64,000 nt of DNA, taken from NCBI GenBank assembly GCA_900312665.1, contig ONZQ02000003.1, positions 330,648 through 394,647 of the forward strand. The letters are read 5' to 3'. Below, piece after piece: positions 21,103 through 32,260 of the stretch. The position numbers and the translations under genes were made by a program. This DNA comes from Cephalotrichum gorgonifer. Lineage: Eukaryota > Ascomycota > Sordariomycetes > Microascales > Microascaceae. The stretch's first letter is position 1; each line of letters begins with the position of its first letter. Under the pieces are notes generated by a model. It searched no databases. It had not been told where the DNA came from and saw only the letters and a list, made by a program, of their open reading frames with translations.

Positions 21103-24100
21103 TTCACCGGCATTCATTCCTACCCCCTGCACAGAGCAGCTTCTAGCCTTTAATCCCGCCTACCAGAGCCAATCCCGCCGGCCAGATCCTCCTGCTACTT
21201 GTCGCCATCTTTGAGCGCGTGTGCAAGTACTCGTACGATTTAGCAAAAGGTGCTTTGTTTAAGCCAGTTTACCAGGGACGCTCATTCACCGAGCGTGGGC
21301 TAAGCATCGAGGTTTCCCTAAATGGGTTGGCAAAGGGGCAGGGGGAGGGTGCTTCCTTCCCGTTACGGGCGCTTTTGTGCGTGGGAGGAAAGAAAGAGTC
21401 CTACTTGGGAAGTAAGAACGACGAGTACTCAGTCGCACCACGGACGACGCCTTTCGCACCTGCCTACCCCTTACTGGTACAAGTACGCGTGCAAGTTGAC
21501 GGAGAGTGCCCATCCGAACATATTCCCACGATGACACCACACTCCGGCCTTCTTCGCTCCTACCTCGGACTTCGTGTTTCGTGCTTGCATCTGCAATAAC
21601 CTTTTCAACGACACATATAGGGGGCCTCAATTCCTACTTGTACGCCATGCTCGAAGTGTATCAAGGCCTGTTAGAAAGGGCCGTTAAGGAAATGCGACGT
21701 CGTAGCCCGACCGGTCTACGAAAAGGACATTGTGGTCTCACATATAGGGGTTGACAGGAGAAGTAAATTCGAACTCTCCCTCCGATGCATTGCGTCGGGA
21801 CTAGTCTCGACACGTACAAGTATGAGCACGCGCTGGCGTAAGAGTAGTCCCGCTGATGCATGGTGACAGGGGGGTATTAGGTAGGGGAAAGAGTCTGGCA
21901 GGGACTGGAAGTTCGGCACATAATACAGAGCGCGGTGCTGTATCATAAGCCTGAAGAACCTCTCATATCGAGGTTGTTCGTTGGCACCTTCCGTCTACGA
22001 GCACGACTATGTTGTCAGGATCTCCCGCTACCCCTCAATTTGTGATTTCCCGGCAGGAGCGCGGCGGGGATACGGGAGAAGAATTAAACTCGAAGAAAGG
22101 ATTATATTAGTAGTATCACCGTTATGGTGCCATCCATGGATGGCACGGAGAATAGTCTAGAAGAAAACAAAACTACCCATGTAGGTCGTACTGCATATTT
22201 TCCTCGGCCTTGCCCTGTTAGCCTGAGAGGGGGTCGCCGAAAGGTACGAGTAAATACTACCGAGACGTCGTGTTGGAGAGTCAGCCCCACCAGCGCCCCT
22301 TAATGGAACTGAGGTGGAGTTAGATAGCATGATGGGGGAATCGGCGGGATGTTCGCCCTCAATTACTCCGGTCTCCGAACAAAGGAACTCGATGGCACAT
22401 TTGACACACTGTCAAGCACAGGTGGCGGAGAATACCTGTGACTTGACATGTGCGGCCCGCCCTATCAATACATGCAATATCCCAGACTGTACTCGTCATG
22501 CTTGTACTTGTGGTCGTGCGTAAAATGTAGTTCCACGTTACAAGTAGACCCGTTACGAGTACGAGTACAAGCACCTGCCTCCTTGATGACGAGCTTTACT
22601 GGCCAGTGGTTTCCGACCAGAAACCTGGAATTATTCCTTGTCATTGCGGTCCTGACGAGCACTCGTACCTCAAGGAGGAGCCACACCGACTCATCCTACT
22701 CCACCATTTCAACCGGGGAGCTTGAACTCCCCGAAATTGGATGTCTGGGCCCGCGGGCGCAAAAAGGTTCAAGCGCAACTGCGATATCGCCTAGTGACAT
22801 TCTGAGACTAGCATGGCGGCGAGACAACCTTGTCCGTTAGCTCGAGAAACTCTCCAACCTGCAATATGGTGGTAGGTTCGTCCCCCGCGCTAACTCGTGT
22901 TCGGTAAAGATCTTATCTCAGGTGTGAGGGGGCTTGTCCCAGGAAAACGTGGCGGGTGGGTGCGCACGGCCCCCCAGGGTTCCCATGGGACTGAGCATCT
23001 CGGGATTAGCGCCCCCTTCTTCCTACCCGCAAATAGTGGATCTGTACTTTGGTGCTCCGTAGTTTTGCCTGTGTTATACCTGAGCTTGTACTTCCACACC
23101 TGTACTTGTACTTTTATGCATATCGTGCGACCTAAATCCCGCCCTGACCCGTTCGCCATTCAGACTCGTTATGCTTGGAAGGAAGCAAATGTGCGAAGAA
23201 AAAACAAACAGAAAAAAGCTCCTCCGCTGGAGAGTAAAGACGAGAGCGGCCAAGATCAGATAGGCACACGACCTGGACTCCACCCAGGCAGGAGCATGGT
23301 ATTGATGCGTTCCAGCTCGCGTGCGGAAAACCGGGGAGGAAGATTGCATGTAATTCTGTAGGAGCTCATGACTCTGCTGCAAAGCAATATGCTCCGACAA
23401 CTCCTTCCCGTCCCCATGCCAAACCTCCCGAGGCCCCTCGTCCGGCCAGTCGGAGACTTTGGACTGCCCCCCTAAGTCTCAAAGGTCTCAGGAGAGGCAC
23501 CGCTAGTTCAGACGGTGTGGGACCAGAACGACGCCTCTAATCTCCTACTGGACGGCACTTGCGCTATGCCTCGTCAACCCAATCCTGGCCCGAACCACGG
23601 GGGGAGCGGCTCCGGAGGCTGGGGATATGCGGACTCTGACCGCCCGTCATCTGCCACTAACTACCTCGAAACCAAGGTGTCTCAGGGTGCAGCTTCTTGA
23701 GACCTGCTGCAGGGCGCCATGTATATATTATATGCCGGAAAGTATAAGCCGGAAGCACTAAGTCCTCGGCACTGTCCACTCCAATAGGCGGCGAATGTCA
23801 GAATAAGCAACGCGGGAAAGGTTGCTTGAACCTGGTCATAAATTACAAGTATCCCCCCTAACTAGAGAAGACTATGGGTACCTGAAAGTGCGTGAGAATC
23901 TAGGTAAACATCAGGCCAATAAGCCACGTGCGCACCACCCTCGACACCTGCGCTTGTGAAACCTTGTCTGTGGACCTCTTAGTACGAGTAATATCATTTA
24001 TTTAATCCCATCGTTGCTTCTTCCGCAAGCCAGTCCTCACAATACTAATCTTACGACGGGCTATTGGTGGAAGGCGGGGACTCTAGTACGAGTAGGTGGA

Positions 24101-24715
24101 TACTGAAGGCCGAGTCATGATGTGACTCTTAGAACTTTCTAGACTCCGCCCAAACGACGCGCCATAGACATGGGTCTGGTCTGGCTCTTTGACCCGTGGC
24201 AACCACGGCTGTGGAGGCCGGGAGGGGGGCCAAGACAAGCTAACTGCTTCCTATTTATACTTGTGGTTGTTGGGGGCGGGCGGGAATACGAGTACGATGC
24301 GCAGATCCGTGAACAGATTGCGATCTGTGAGATGGGGGGGGGTGCAAACCTCGGGATGCCCGGGATCTGGGCCCTCTGTTAATGGGGTTGCATAAGGGTA
24401 TAAGGCACGCTGCTTGCACAAATATTCAAGTCAGGTTGGGTGGTTCCCGTGCGAGGCTATCGATTAGGCTTGAGACACTATGTAACTAATATTAGTATAC
24501 AAGTATACCCCGGGACGCATGGAGTCAGCGGCAGGCTAGGACGACATTTGATGGGGAAACGTGATGTCCACGTATGTCGAACGCGTAACGCTATTCAAAT
24601 GATGGATCTCCAGGTGTGGACTCGCCGGGAAATATTCACATGCATCAATCTGACACCGAGGATGAATGACAATGGGTGTGGACGCGCTTAGGGAGATCCA
24701 CTTGGTACTATATGA

Positions 24716-24737
24716 ACAAGTACGTACTCGTACTTGT
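24716..24737. repeat. Perfect inverted repeat built from the GTACRAGTAC motif
   Basis: Arms ACAAGTACG and CGTACTTGT (9 bp each, perfect complements) flank a TACT spacer. The structure lies in non-coding DNA and contains the exact decamer at 24724-24733. Confidence 0.7.
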
Positions 24738-27700
24738 ATACAATTCCCGACCCCACGCACGGCCTGTAACTGTGTCTCCCTGTCGGTGATATGTCCAGTG
24801 CAACAGGAGTGTTAGAGACGGGAGGCTCGACCATGGCCACGGCCATGGCCAACGTCAGCTCTAGCACTTAGCGCTGGCGAGTGAACGGAGAAATGAAATC
24901 GCCAAACCGAGCGAATGAGGATTAGGAAGTCTTGCTTGTAACCCGGACGGACTCGCAGGGCGTGTGTGAATATTGCTCCGCATGATAATCGAGGTCCCCA
25001 TCTCTCACACGTTTGGTATGGGGGTGCGGGGAAAATAGGTGGATCGCGACGGACCACGACTACTGGAGACAGGCGAGGAAAGTGGAAGGGGCAGGCTGTT
25101 ATGGAGGCATGGAAGATCTGTTCGGGCTTCGCGTCGATCATATGCGGTTGAAGGTGAGACGAGACCGTGAGGCGCCGGTTTAAGGATGGGAAGGAGAAAT
25201 CTGGGGGCGATGGCCGAGATATTTTTGGGCATTGATTTTGCACTAATAATACTCGTAATACCACTTCGTTTGCTGGGGGCAGTGGTGGCTGGGTGGTGGG
25301 TGATGACGTTAGCTTCCATGCAGGTACACAGCGTAATATAGAAAGTCAATATAAAACAGCCTTGGTGTCCAAGAGTACGAGTTAATGACGAGTAACGAGT
25401 ACGGGAGTACTTGCACGGCAGAACCTTCCCACCTGCAGGGAAGGAGCCCAGCAATCGGAATTGGTCGAATCGATAGTGTACACTCGCTAAGATAATAGCG
25501 TGGGAAACCCTGTCAATAACAGGCTAATAATGCATGTGATAACAGCGGGCGGACTATGGGACATCTTCCCGCCAGCCCGTTCCAACCCATGGGACGCGCC
25601 TTGGATTGCGGGTACGAGTACTCCGTACCACATTATCACCCTTGCAGCGGGCCGTCATTGATCGACATAATGCGCTCAACTGTGTCGCAAGGCGACGCGA
25701 GCCTTTCTTTCTTGCTTCTTCCTTCACTTTACGCTTGCTTGGATGATTGACGCGATACGGCATAATAGGCACGGAGTATGATGCGGAACTTGCCTTCTCT
25801 CGGCTCCGGGAAAAAAGAGAAGGGGGGGAGGGGGAAAGTGAGGAGGAGCTGCGGTTATGCTTATCGCCGTCTCGGTGCGCGGGGTGTGTGAGATCTGGCT
25901 GCGCTGCGGTGTGCCGAGATCGTCCTTCAGAGGACGAACACCAGTTCGCGCGCATCTGGGGGCGAAAGCAGTAGAAATCGAAGCAGGAGGATCGCGCCTG
26001 CCTGCTTGCAAGCACCTACCTGCAGGAGCTCAACGGGATGGAACAGGAGAGCCGGAAATGCGGGGCCCTGGTGCCGAAGGGGACGGTCTGTGCAATCCCG
26101 CGTAGATATATATATGCATAGCTCGTTTTTGGTTCGGTGGGTAGCATGACCCTAACCGAAGTTGCCCAACAATACCGGGGGGATTGCTGTATGACAAGAT
26201 ACGTAAGTACGAGTGCAGGCATGGGCGTGGTGGTGAGCATGGAAGTCCTGCCGCGGATCCGGTTGCGGATTGTGGATCTCCACCCAGATTCTCTCATGGT
26301 GAGAGATGGGTACGGAGAACGCCCTCACCCCACCGTGTCGTGTGAGCACACCCACCTCACGCGGGCCCTGTCACCTGGGCACGGAGGGGAGGGGAGGGGT
26401 ATAATGGGCACCCAGCTCTGGGTCGCCCAGATTACTCGCGCGAGTGGTACAGCTTCATGTGTCAGTAGATTCGAGCTATCTTACTCGTAGACCCCGCCCG
26501 CTCAATCTTGCGCATCGTCTTCCAGACCAGGGTATCAGAAGAGTCTCAGCAGGGGTGCCTGCTCTAATGGACAACAGGGAGCCACCTGCAGGAGGACTCT
26601 TCATCCCATCTCGGGCCGTCAACGCGAACAGACGGATCTTCCGTCAGCTCACCTGTTGGCGGGGGGACCCTAGATGCTTCCTTCCCACCTCATGAGCCAT
26701 ACAGGTACGTACCCTTGTCTGCCGGGTCCGGCGCGGGGTAGGTGGCGGCAACAGAGGCCCTGACGGTGGGCGACAGCTGTACTAACGTTAATTGGACTGA
26801 CCACGAACACTGTGTAACGAGGCACGATATACTTCACTTGTCGGAGTAGATTAGAGAGCCGAGGATGAGCACTGATCATAGCTGATCTGTCGCTCTGTAG
26901 TAAAATAATAAGCCGAGTCAAACTACCGATATAGGAAGGTTCGGGCCTAGAGATGGGCTAGGAGCAACACGGATCCGGAGCGACTATCTGATCGGATCGT
27001 CACTCATCCGGGGTTGACCACAGTGCGACGAGATCTAGGGGTGTAAGTCATGAGATTGTTACAGGTGGGAATTCCGAGGAGGCAAAATATCCGAGGACGG
27101 ACAGCTCTGCCAAGCTAGCATCCATGCGCTCCTCGTAGCTCCTAGTTAGCCCGAGAATGGCCTCGGTGTCAGAGTACATTTAGTGTACGTATAGGTAGAG
27201 TTATCTAGATTCTCCAAGAAGGCGAGGAGTGCTGGTGCAAGAGTGAAAATAGTGGATGGTCGGTGAGTCTGGATCACCATACGCTTCAGATTGGCGCACG
27301 GGAGATCAGGGGATGGTCGGGGGCAGGAGGAACCGCTCCGTATCGCGATTAGGCAACAGATCGTAAGGGCGGAATCTCTCCGATGTGCCGATGCGAGGAG
27401 ATCGAGAGCTCACCCTCCCCCCCCTTCCCCCCCTTTTTGACGGCTTGCTAGGAATACCAAGGCAACTAATACGGACGGGTACAGACTTATAATACTGGGC
27501 GGAGTCATAAGGCTTCCGCCCAGGGCGAAATTGTTGGAGAAACTGGGCGATTGCTCTGAGTACTGGGGCTTGTATTTGGGGGAAATAGTTCGATTAGAGG
27601 GCGAATGGGTGGGCGGTCTCCGATTCCATGGTAAGATCGTCCTGCGGAATTCTTCTCAATCCCAGAAATTCACTTATTACCAGTTGAGCTTAGCGCCTCA

Positions 27701-28369
27701 GTTTCCGTTGCCCCACCCTATATGCGGGGCGGATGTTACCGCCTGAATTGGGAACGCTGGGACCAGGATTGAGCACGGGCGCATCCCATCTCCTTGTTCT
27801 CATACTCGCAGCTGTGATACATTGGTACGAAGCACGAAGGGACCGAGGGGGATGTGCCTGCAGGCCAGTCAGTGTCCCTCGAATTAAATGCAGTCCACAA
27901 GACTGTCTAGTCCGCGTCTTCCCAGAAGGTAATGAGGAACCGGCCCTTCAGAACCCTGGGCGGAACAGGTCCGACATCTGGATCCGGCGGCCATGGCTCC
28001 GTTCCGTTGTCAGGTGCGGGGCAGCAGCTTACTTCATACATGTATTTGTAAGAACACTGGTGCAGGCAGTGTACAAGCAAGCTTTGACGGAGTAATACGT
28101 ACGAAGTAGGAGAAGGCATTTGTTCCTTCGGTAAAAGCAAAAGCCGACAAGTTTAATCACTCTGGGGCATATTTCCTGCGTAAAAAATGATGTACCTGTA
28201 CGAGCACTTCCTCCGTATCTCGAAGTCTTAGCCTGCCCTGTGAGACTGGAGATATACCTGAGACTCAATGAACAATCGCGAAAGGGGACAGAAAAACAGC
28301 GATGGCTACCTGCCAAGCTACGCGCCCATCGTGCGGGGCGCTGACAGGAAGCTGGTATTATTCCGTAAT

Positions 28370-28372
<3 letters not shown>

Positions 28373-28399
<27 letters not shown>
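28373..28399 (+). repeat. Poly-T run (27 T)
   Basis: An uninterrupted 27-base thymine run followed by AATATCC. It could be a microsatellite or the poly-A tail of a retroposed copy on the minus strand, but no coding remnant or target-site duplication is evident beside it. Confidence 0.85.
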
Positions 28400-28404
<5 letters not shown>

Positions 28405-30166
28405 CCTCCTCAAATCCCAAGGCTAGCCCGCCCGCAAGGTGGCCCATAATCTTATTAGCGGACTCATCCGGGTAGAGGCGGAGAAAAAAGCAACCCTCGC
28501 CTTTTTCTGTGTGATTCGCGGGAAGTACGACGCTGTCATGTCCCCTCCACAATCCCTCCTGCGTGCCGCATCGGGAACCCATCATATTAAAAGGGAAATA
28601 TAAGGGGCATCGGGAATGTAGAAGGTGGCATGGGTATGGGTGCTGGTATGGGTATGGGCAGGGATGCGCCGGGGGGGTGCGCGGGCGGGGGCGGGAAGGT
28701 GCAATGGATGAAAAGAAGGGATGAAGAGTGGTACCCAGAGAGCGGGGTGGTATTGGAGGGTACCAATACGTCCGTGGAGGCGACGCCTGAAACAGGAAAG
28801 CACACTAGTCGGCGCCCCGGGGGATTTGTTAATTCCGTGCTGCCACGTTAGGGCAACACAGGCAGGCACCCTTGACTCGACAGGGTCTGGGAACTGGGAA
28901 AAGTGACTTGCAGGGCCTACGACCTCGCGAGCGAGGTGGCTTCTCGGCTCGCAGGCCCTTGTTCAATGGCAATGTGGTAATCCTGGCATCCCTCCCTCCG
29001 TTCAGTGGGAATTGGAAGGCCCGGGGTGACGATGTCCAGGATCAGGCCTGGGCTGACCATCCAAGCGTTCCTTCCCTCAAGGTAATCTGATCGGTATCGC
29101 CCTTGTACCCAAAAGCAGAAGTGGAGGTTAGTACTTACTCGTAAAGTCTTGTATTACCACCAGTCTACCATTTACGCCGTCCTCATTTTAACCATCAATT
29201 GACGATAGCGCGAGGGTTCTCCTGAGTCCATGCCCTTGAGGGGTGCACTCGCAGTACCGCCTCGTCGTCGGCTACTTGAAATTGATGGCGGCATTGACCA
29301 CGAGCCACATGACAATGAAGGGGATCTCGAATCCTCGTGGCCCAGACGCCGCGGTCCTGATGAGGGAAGGATAGCCAGGTACGAGTACCTGCTTCAGATG
29401 CATAGCCTATTCTGGCACCTCACCGCTTCGACAGTAGCAATGTACAAGTATGACCTGCATTTTGCTTTTTGGTCTGCCTGGGAACGAGTAAATGTTGCTG
29501 AACCAACCTGCGATTACCAAATGGGAGGCGGAGGCGTGGCTACCAACTACTCGTAACTGGCCTTGTGGGCGAGCATTTCGTACTTGTAGGGGTACTTGTA
29601 TCATCGCCGATTTGACCGACTTTCAATCTCAGCGAGAGGGAAGCTAAATCCGAAGGTAAACTCGCGCCTGTCACCTTCCAGCCACGCGCAATCATTGATG
29701 GCAGGTACCCCTCGCCCTCTCCACAACGTCTATTTGCACAAATGGAAGTAAGCTCGACCCGCTATTTGCTCCAGACTCGTTCTCGTACTCGTACTTTCCG
29801 CACCGTAGAAGCGACCCATCCACCAACACAAGCCCGATAAAATGCTTATTGTACGAACGGCTCGCGGAAAGTACGACTCAAGCTCGAGTAGGCACCCCTC
29901 CCTGTCGGGCTAGCGCTCCAGAGGGTGCTCGTAGCACTCCCCGGTTTTTGGACACACCCCCTCCAAACAATGGGATCTCTGCGAAGAGGACCCCTTCCCG
30001 TTCCACACGGATTCACATATTGCTGGATCTGGACAATTGCCACGATAGCTCGAACCGAGAGAGAGACAACAAGTCGCGAACACCCCTGGGACTGGAGACC
30101 TCGCTGTCCTCAGCTTTGGATGGTTCCGCCCTTGGGTGTTTTTTCTTTTTTTCAAACTCATGGCTA

Positions 30167-30237
30167 GCACCTGCCTTGCGGCCTGTGGTCTGCATGTATG
30201 GCACGCACGCACCTGCCTTGCCATCCATGGTCTGCAT
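30167..30237 (+). repeat. 29-bp imperfect direct repeat, period 42
   Basis: Copies at 30167-30195 and 30209-30237 begin with GCACCTGCCTTGC and end with TGGTCTGCAT, and differ in the centre only. It is non-coding; function unknown. Confidence 0.7.
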
Positions 30238-31285
30238 AGCTCCCTCGTACGAATACTTCGGCTCTACCCATGATCTGTGTACTAGTCGTCTCATGAGGCC
30301 AAATGTAGTATCTGGCTAGACAAGTGAAGCGGAACCGCCCGCACACCCACCCATAGAGTACTTCACAAGTATAACTCGTACTCCATACTTGTCCTCGCAC
30401 ACGCCCCCCTCCACCCGCACTTTGCCTTTCTTGCTTGTACGAGAAATAACCTCCACCCACCCCCATCGTGCTCACAGCACCAGGCACGGTCGATCAGCGA
30501 CAAAGCTTGGGCCCCTAAGCTTGTTGTCTCAGTGCCATTCCCCATAGCTCTTTCCGCTTGAGATCCCAGCTCATCGGCGTACCATAAACCCGTCCAGCAA
30601 GACACCCCCCTCCCCACACCCCCCCAAACCCCGTAGCTTCTGGCAAGTTCTTCTTCACCTTCCCACCCCGCCTCCACATGTTGCCTCTTTGACGCCTGCG
30701 ACAGACAGACAGACAGAGCACCATTGTTCGTACTTGGTACTCAGTACTCAGTACTCGTACTAAGGCACTCCTCCCCGGCACAGACTAGTTCACATGCATA
30801 CAAGTGCGAGTACTAATACCACGCCTACGAGCATGGACGCAGCCAAGTAGGGGACCACCCACCCACCCCAATGGCGCATGCCTCTAGCGTACCCTTGTTT
30901 AGCAACTAAGGTTACCGGGGTGTCCCTGAGGTTCATCACCCCCCCTCCCCTCTCCTGGCCGCATTCTCCAGATCAACCCTGGCCTTGGAGTACCTACCCC
31001 CGTCCCCCGTCGTCCAATTGCCATACAATTGCCCGCCCCTTGGCCCCAAAAAAGTTGCACAAAAATCGGACGGGTGCCATCCGGACCAGTTCTCGGTTTC
31101 CTTAAAAGACTCCGCCCGGCATCTCCATCCAACCTCTCCCCTTCTTCATTGCACAACGCCTCCATAAGACCTAACCGTCCGTCCCACTGCTCGCCATTGC
31201 CAACAACGGCGTTGCGGCATTTTACGAGTAAGTGGATGTACTTGTAAGTAGGCAAGGACGGTGGAGACGGCCAGCCAACTTCCTT

Positions 31286-31315
31286 GTGCGAGTACGAGTG
31301 CAAGCACGAGTACAC
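31286..31315 (+). repeat. Hexamer-phased GYRCRA cluster (5 units)
   Basis: Units GTGCGA, GTACGA, GTGCAA, GCACGA and GTACAC follow one another with no break in phase. This is the clearest sign that the GTACRAGTAC decamer belongs to a degenerate hexanucleotide repeat family. Confidence 0.75.
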
Positions 31316-32048
31316 ACACGTGTGAGCAGCACTTTGCGAGTCATCATCGAACCTCCAGCGGCGGACGTCCTCGAGATCAGGTCCTCACTCGACTCCTCTC
31401 GCCTCCTCCAGGTCTTCGCCTCTGCGGTCGCCCGACACCCTCGACATCCACGGGCACCACCGGATGTAATGCCACTGGGAAACCCAAGATCCTACCTGTT
31501 CTAGCTAGTATTACAGTGCAGCATCCTGTCCTACCTATGGCCCTCTCGCCTGTCGCTACCGATTTATAGCATTTTGCGCCTCCCGACTCTCACGCCTACA
31601 AGTACCGCCTGGGTCTTTAGCTCGAGCAGCGAGACTCTAACCCCGCCGTCTACGACATCGGCTCTTGGTCCTGCCCCTCGAATCGACAAGCGATCGTCTC
31701 AGTGCTGGAGCACCTGGTCTCCTTCCATTCTTTCACTCCTGTCTCTTTTTCTTCTTCTATATGCTTTTGTAGAGCAACCGGCATATCGTCTACTTCGTCA
31801 TCCGTCTTCAACATCTCCAACCACTTCACTCGCAGGACGGTATTGGTTGGCATTCAGCTCATTGCTCGCGTTTGAATCCAGTCATTCATCCAGCTTACTT
31901 TCTCTCAACAAGCTTATGCCTAGCCGAACACGGAGAGGAATCCGCGGCCGAGGCTAAGCTGCGCCTGTTGCCGGCAACCTGCTTACCCCCCCCCCACGAG
32001 AGTGCTGGTAACCCCCCACAGTCGTCCTTAGTTCGACGACCCTGGGAA

Positions 32049-32189
32049 GTAAGTGCTCGGCCTATTCACCCTTTAAGGTCCGGTACAAGACCGTTCCATC
32101 CATGCCAGGAATAAGCCCCAGTCGACATAAACCTTCCACTTCACTCGGCGAACGCCGGGGCTTCTCAGACCTGGCTTGCTTCTCTTTAG
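32049..32189 (+). other. Predicted intron in the 5' leader of the Zn2Cys6-PAS gene
   Basis: A GTAAGT donor at 32049 and a pyrimidine-rich TTCTCTTTAG acceptor ending at 32189 would remove the upstream in-frame ATG at 32102. Splicing would make 32261 the first in-frame start. Without it the protein could begin 53 residues earlier. Inference from splice signals only. Confidence 0.4.
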
Positions 32190-32260
32190 ATCTGAACCGG
32201 CTTGACACAGGAGCAGAGTCTGTGGCTGCTGCTCGGTCAAGGGCCTATCCCTCTCCGCCC

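Larger units (their letters stand above)
18801..25600. other. Gene-poor region, part 2 (densest GTACRAGTAC zone)
   Basis: No conserved gene is recognised. This stretch has the highest density of the GTAC(A/G)AGTAC family: exact copies start at 19733, 19977, 21227, 21477, 22559, 23102 and 24724, plus many one-mismatch copies (for example 18883-18900, 21041, 21813, 23981, 24083, 24285, 25371). A G17 run lies at 21086-21102. A possible 48-codon frame at 19201-19347 is listed separately. Everything else looks like unique non-coding sequence. Confidence 0.6.
25601..32048. other. Gene-poor region, part 3, upstream of the Zn2Cys6-PAS gene
   Basis: No conserved gene is recognised. Exact GTACRAGTAC copies start at 25612, 29379, 29785 and 30752. 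Clusters in hexamer phase lie at 30798-30815 and 31286-31315. A T27 run (28373-28399), GGTATG-type hexamers (28629-28660) and a 29-bp imperfect direct repeat (30167/30209) are present. The last few hundred bases probably include the promoter and leader of the transcription factor at 32.26 kb. Confidence 0.6.

Noticed and set aside
28373..28399. Poly-T tract as the tail of a non-LTR retrotransposon
   Set aside because: No reverse transcriptase, endonuclease or target-site duplication beside it; a simple homopolymer is enough.
30730..30765. Short repeats (ACTCAGT, GTACTC) as a CRISPR-like array
   Set aside because: Eukaryotic sequence, repeat units far too short and with no regular spacers.
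13054..32048. tRNA or rRNA genes in the gene-poor block
   Set aside because: I looked by eye for GGTTCGAATCC-type B boxes with matching A boxes and acceptor stems, and for rRNA core sequence, and found none.
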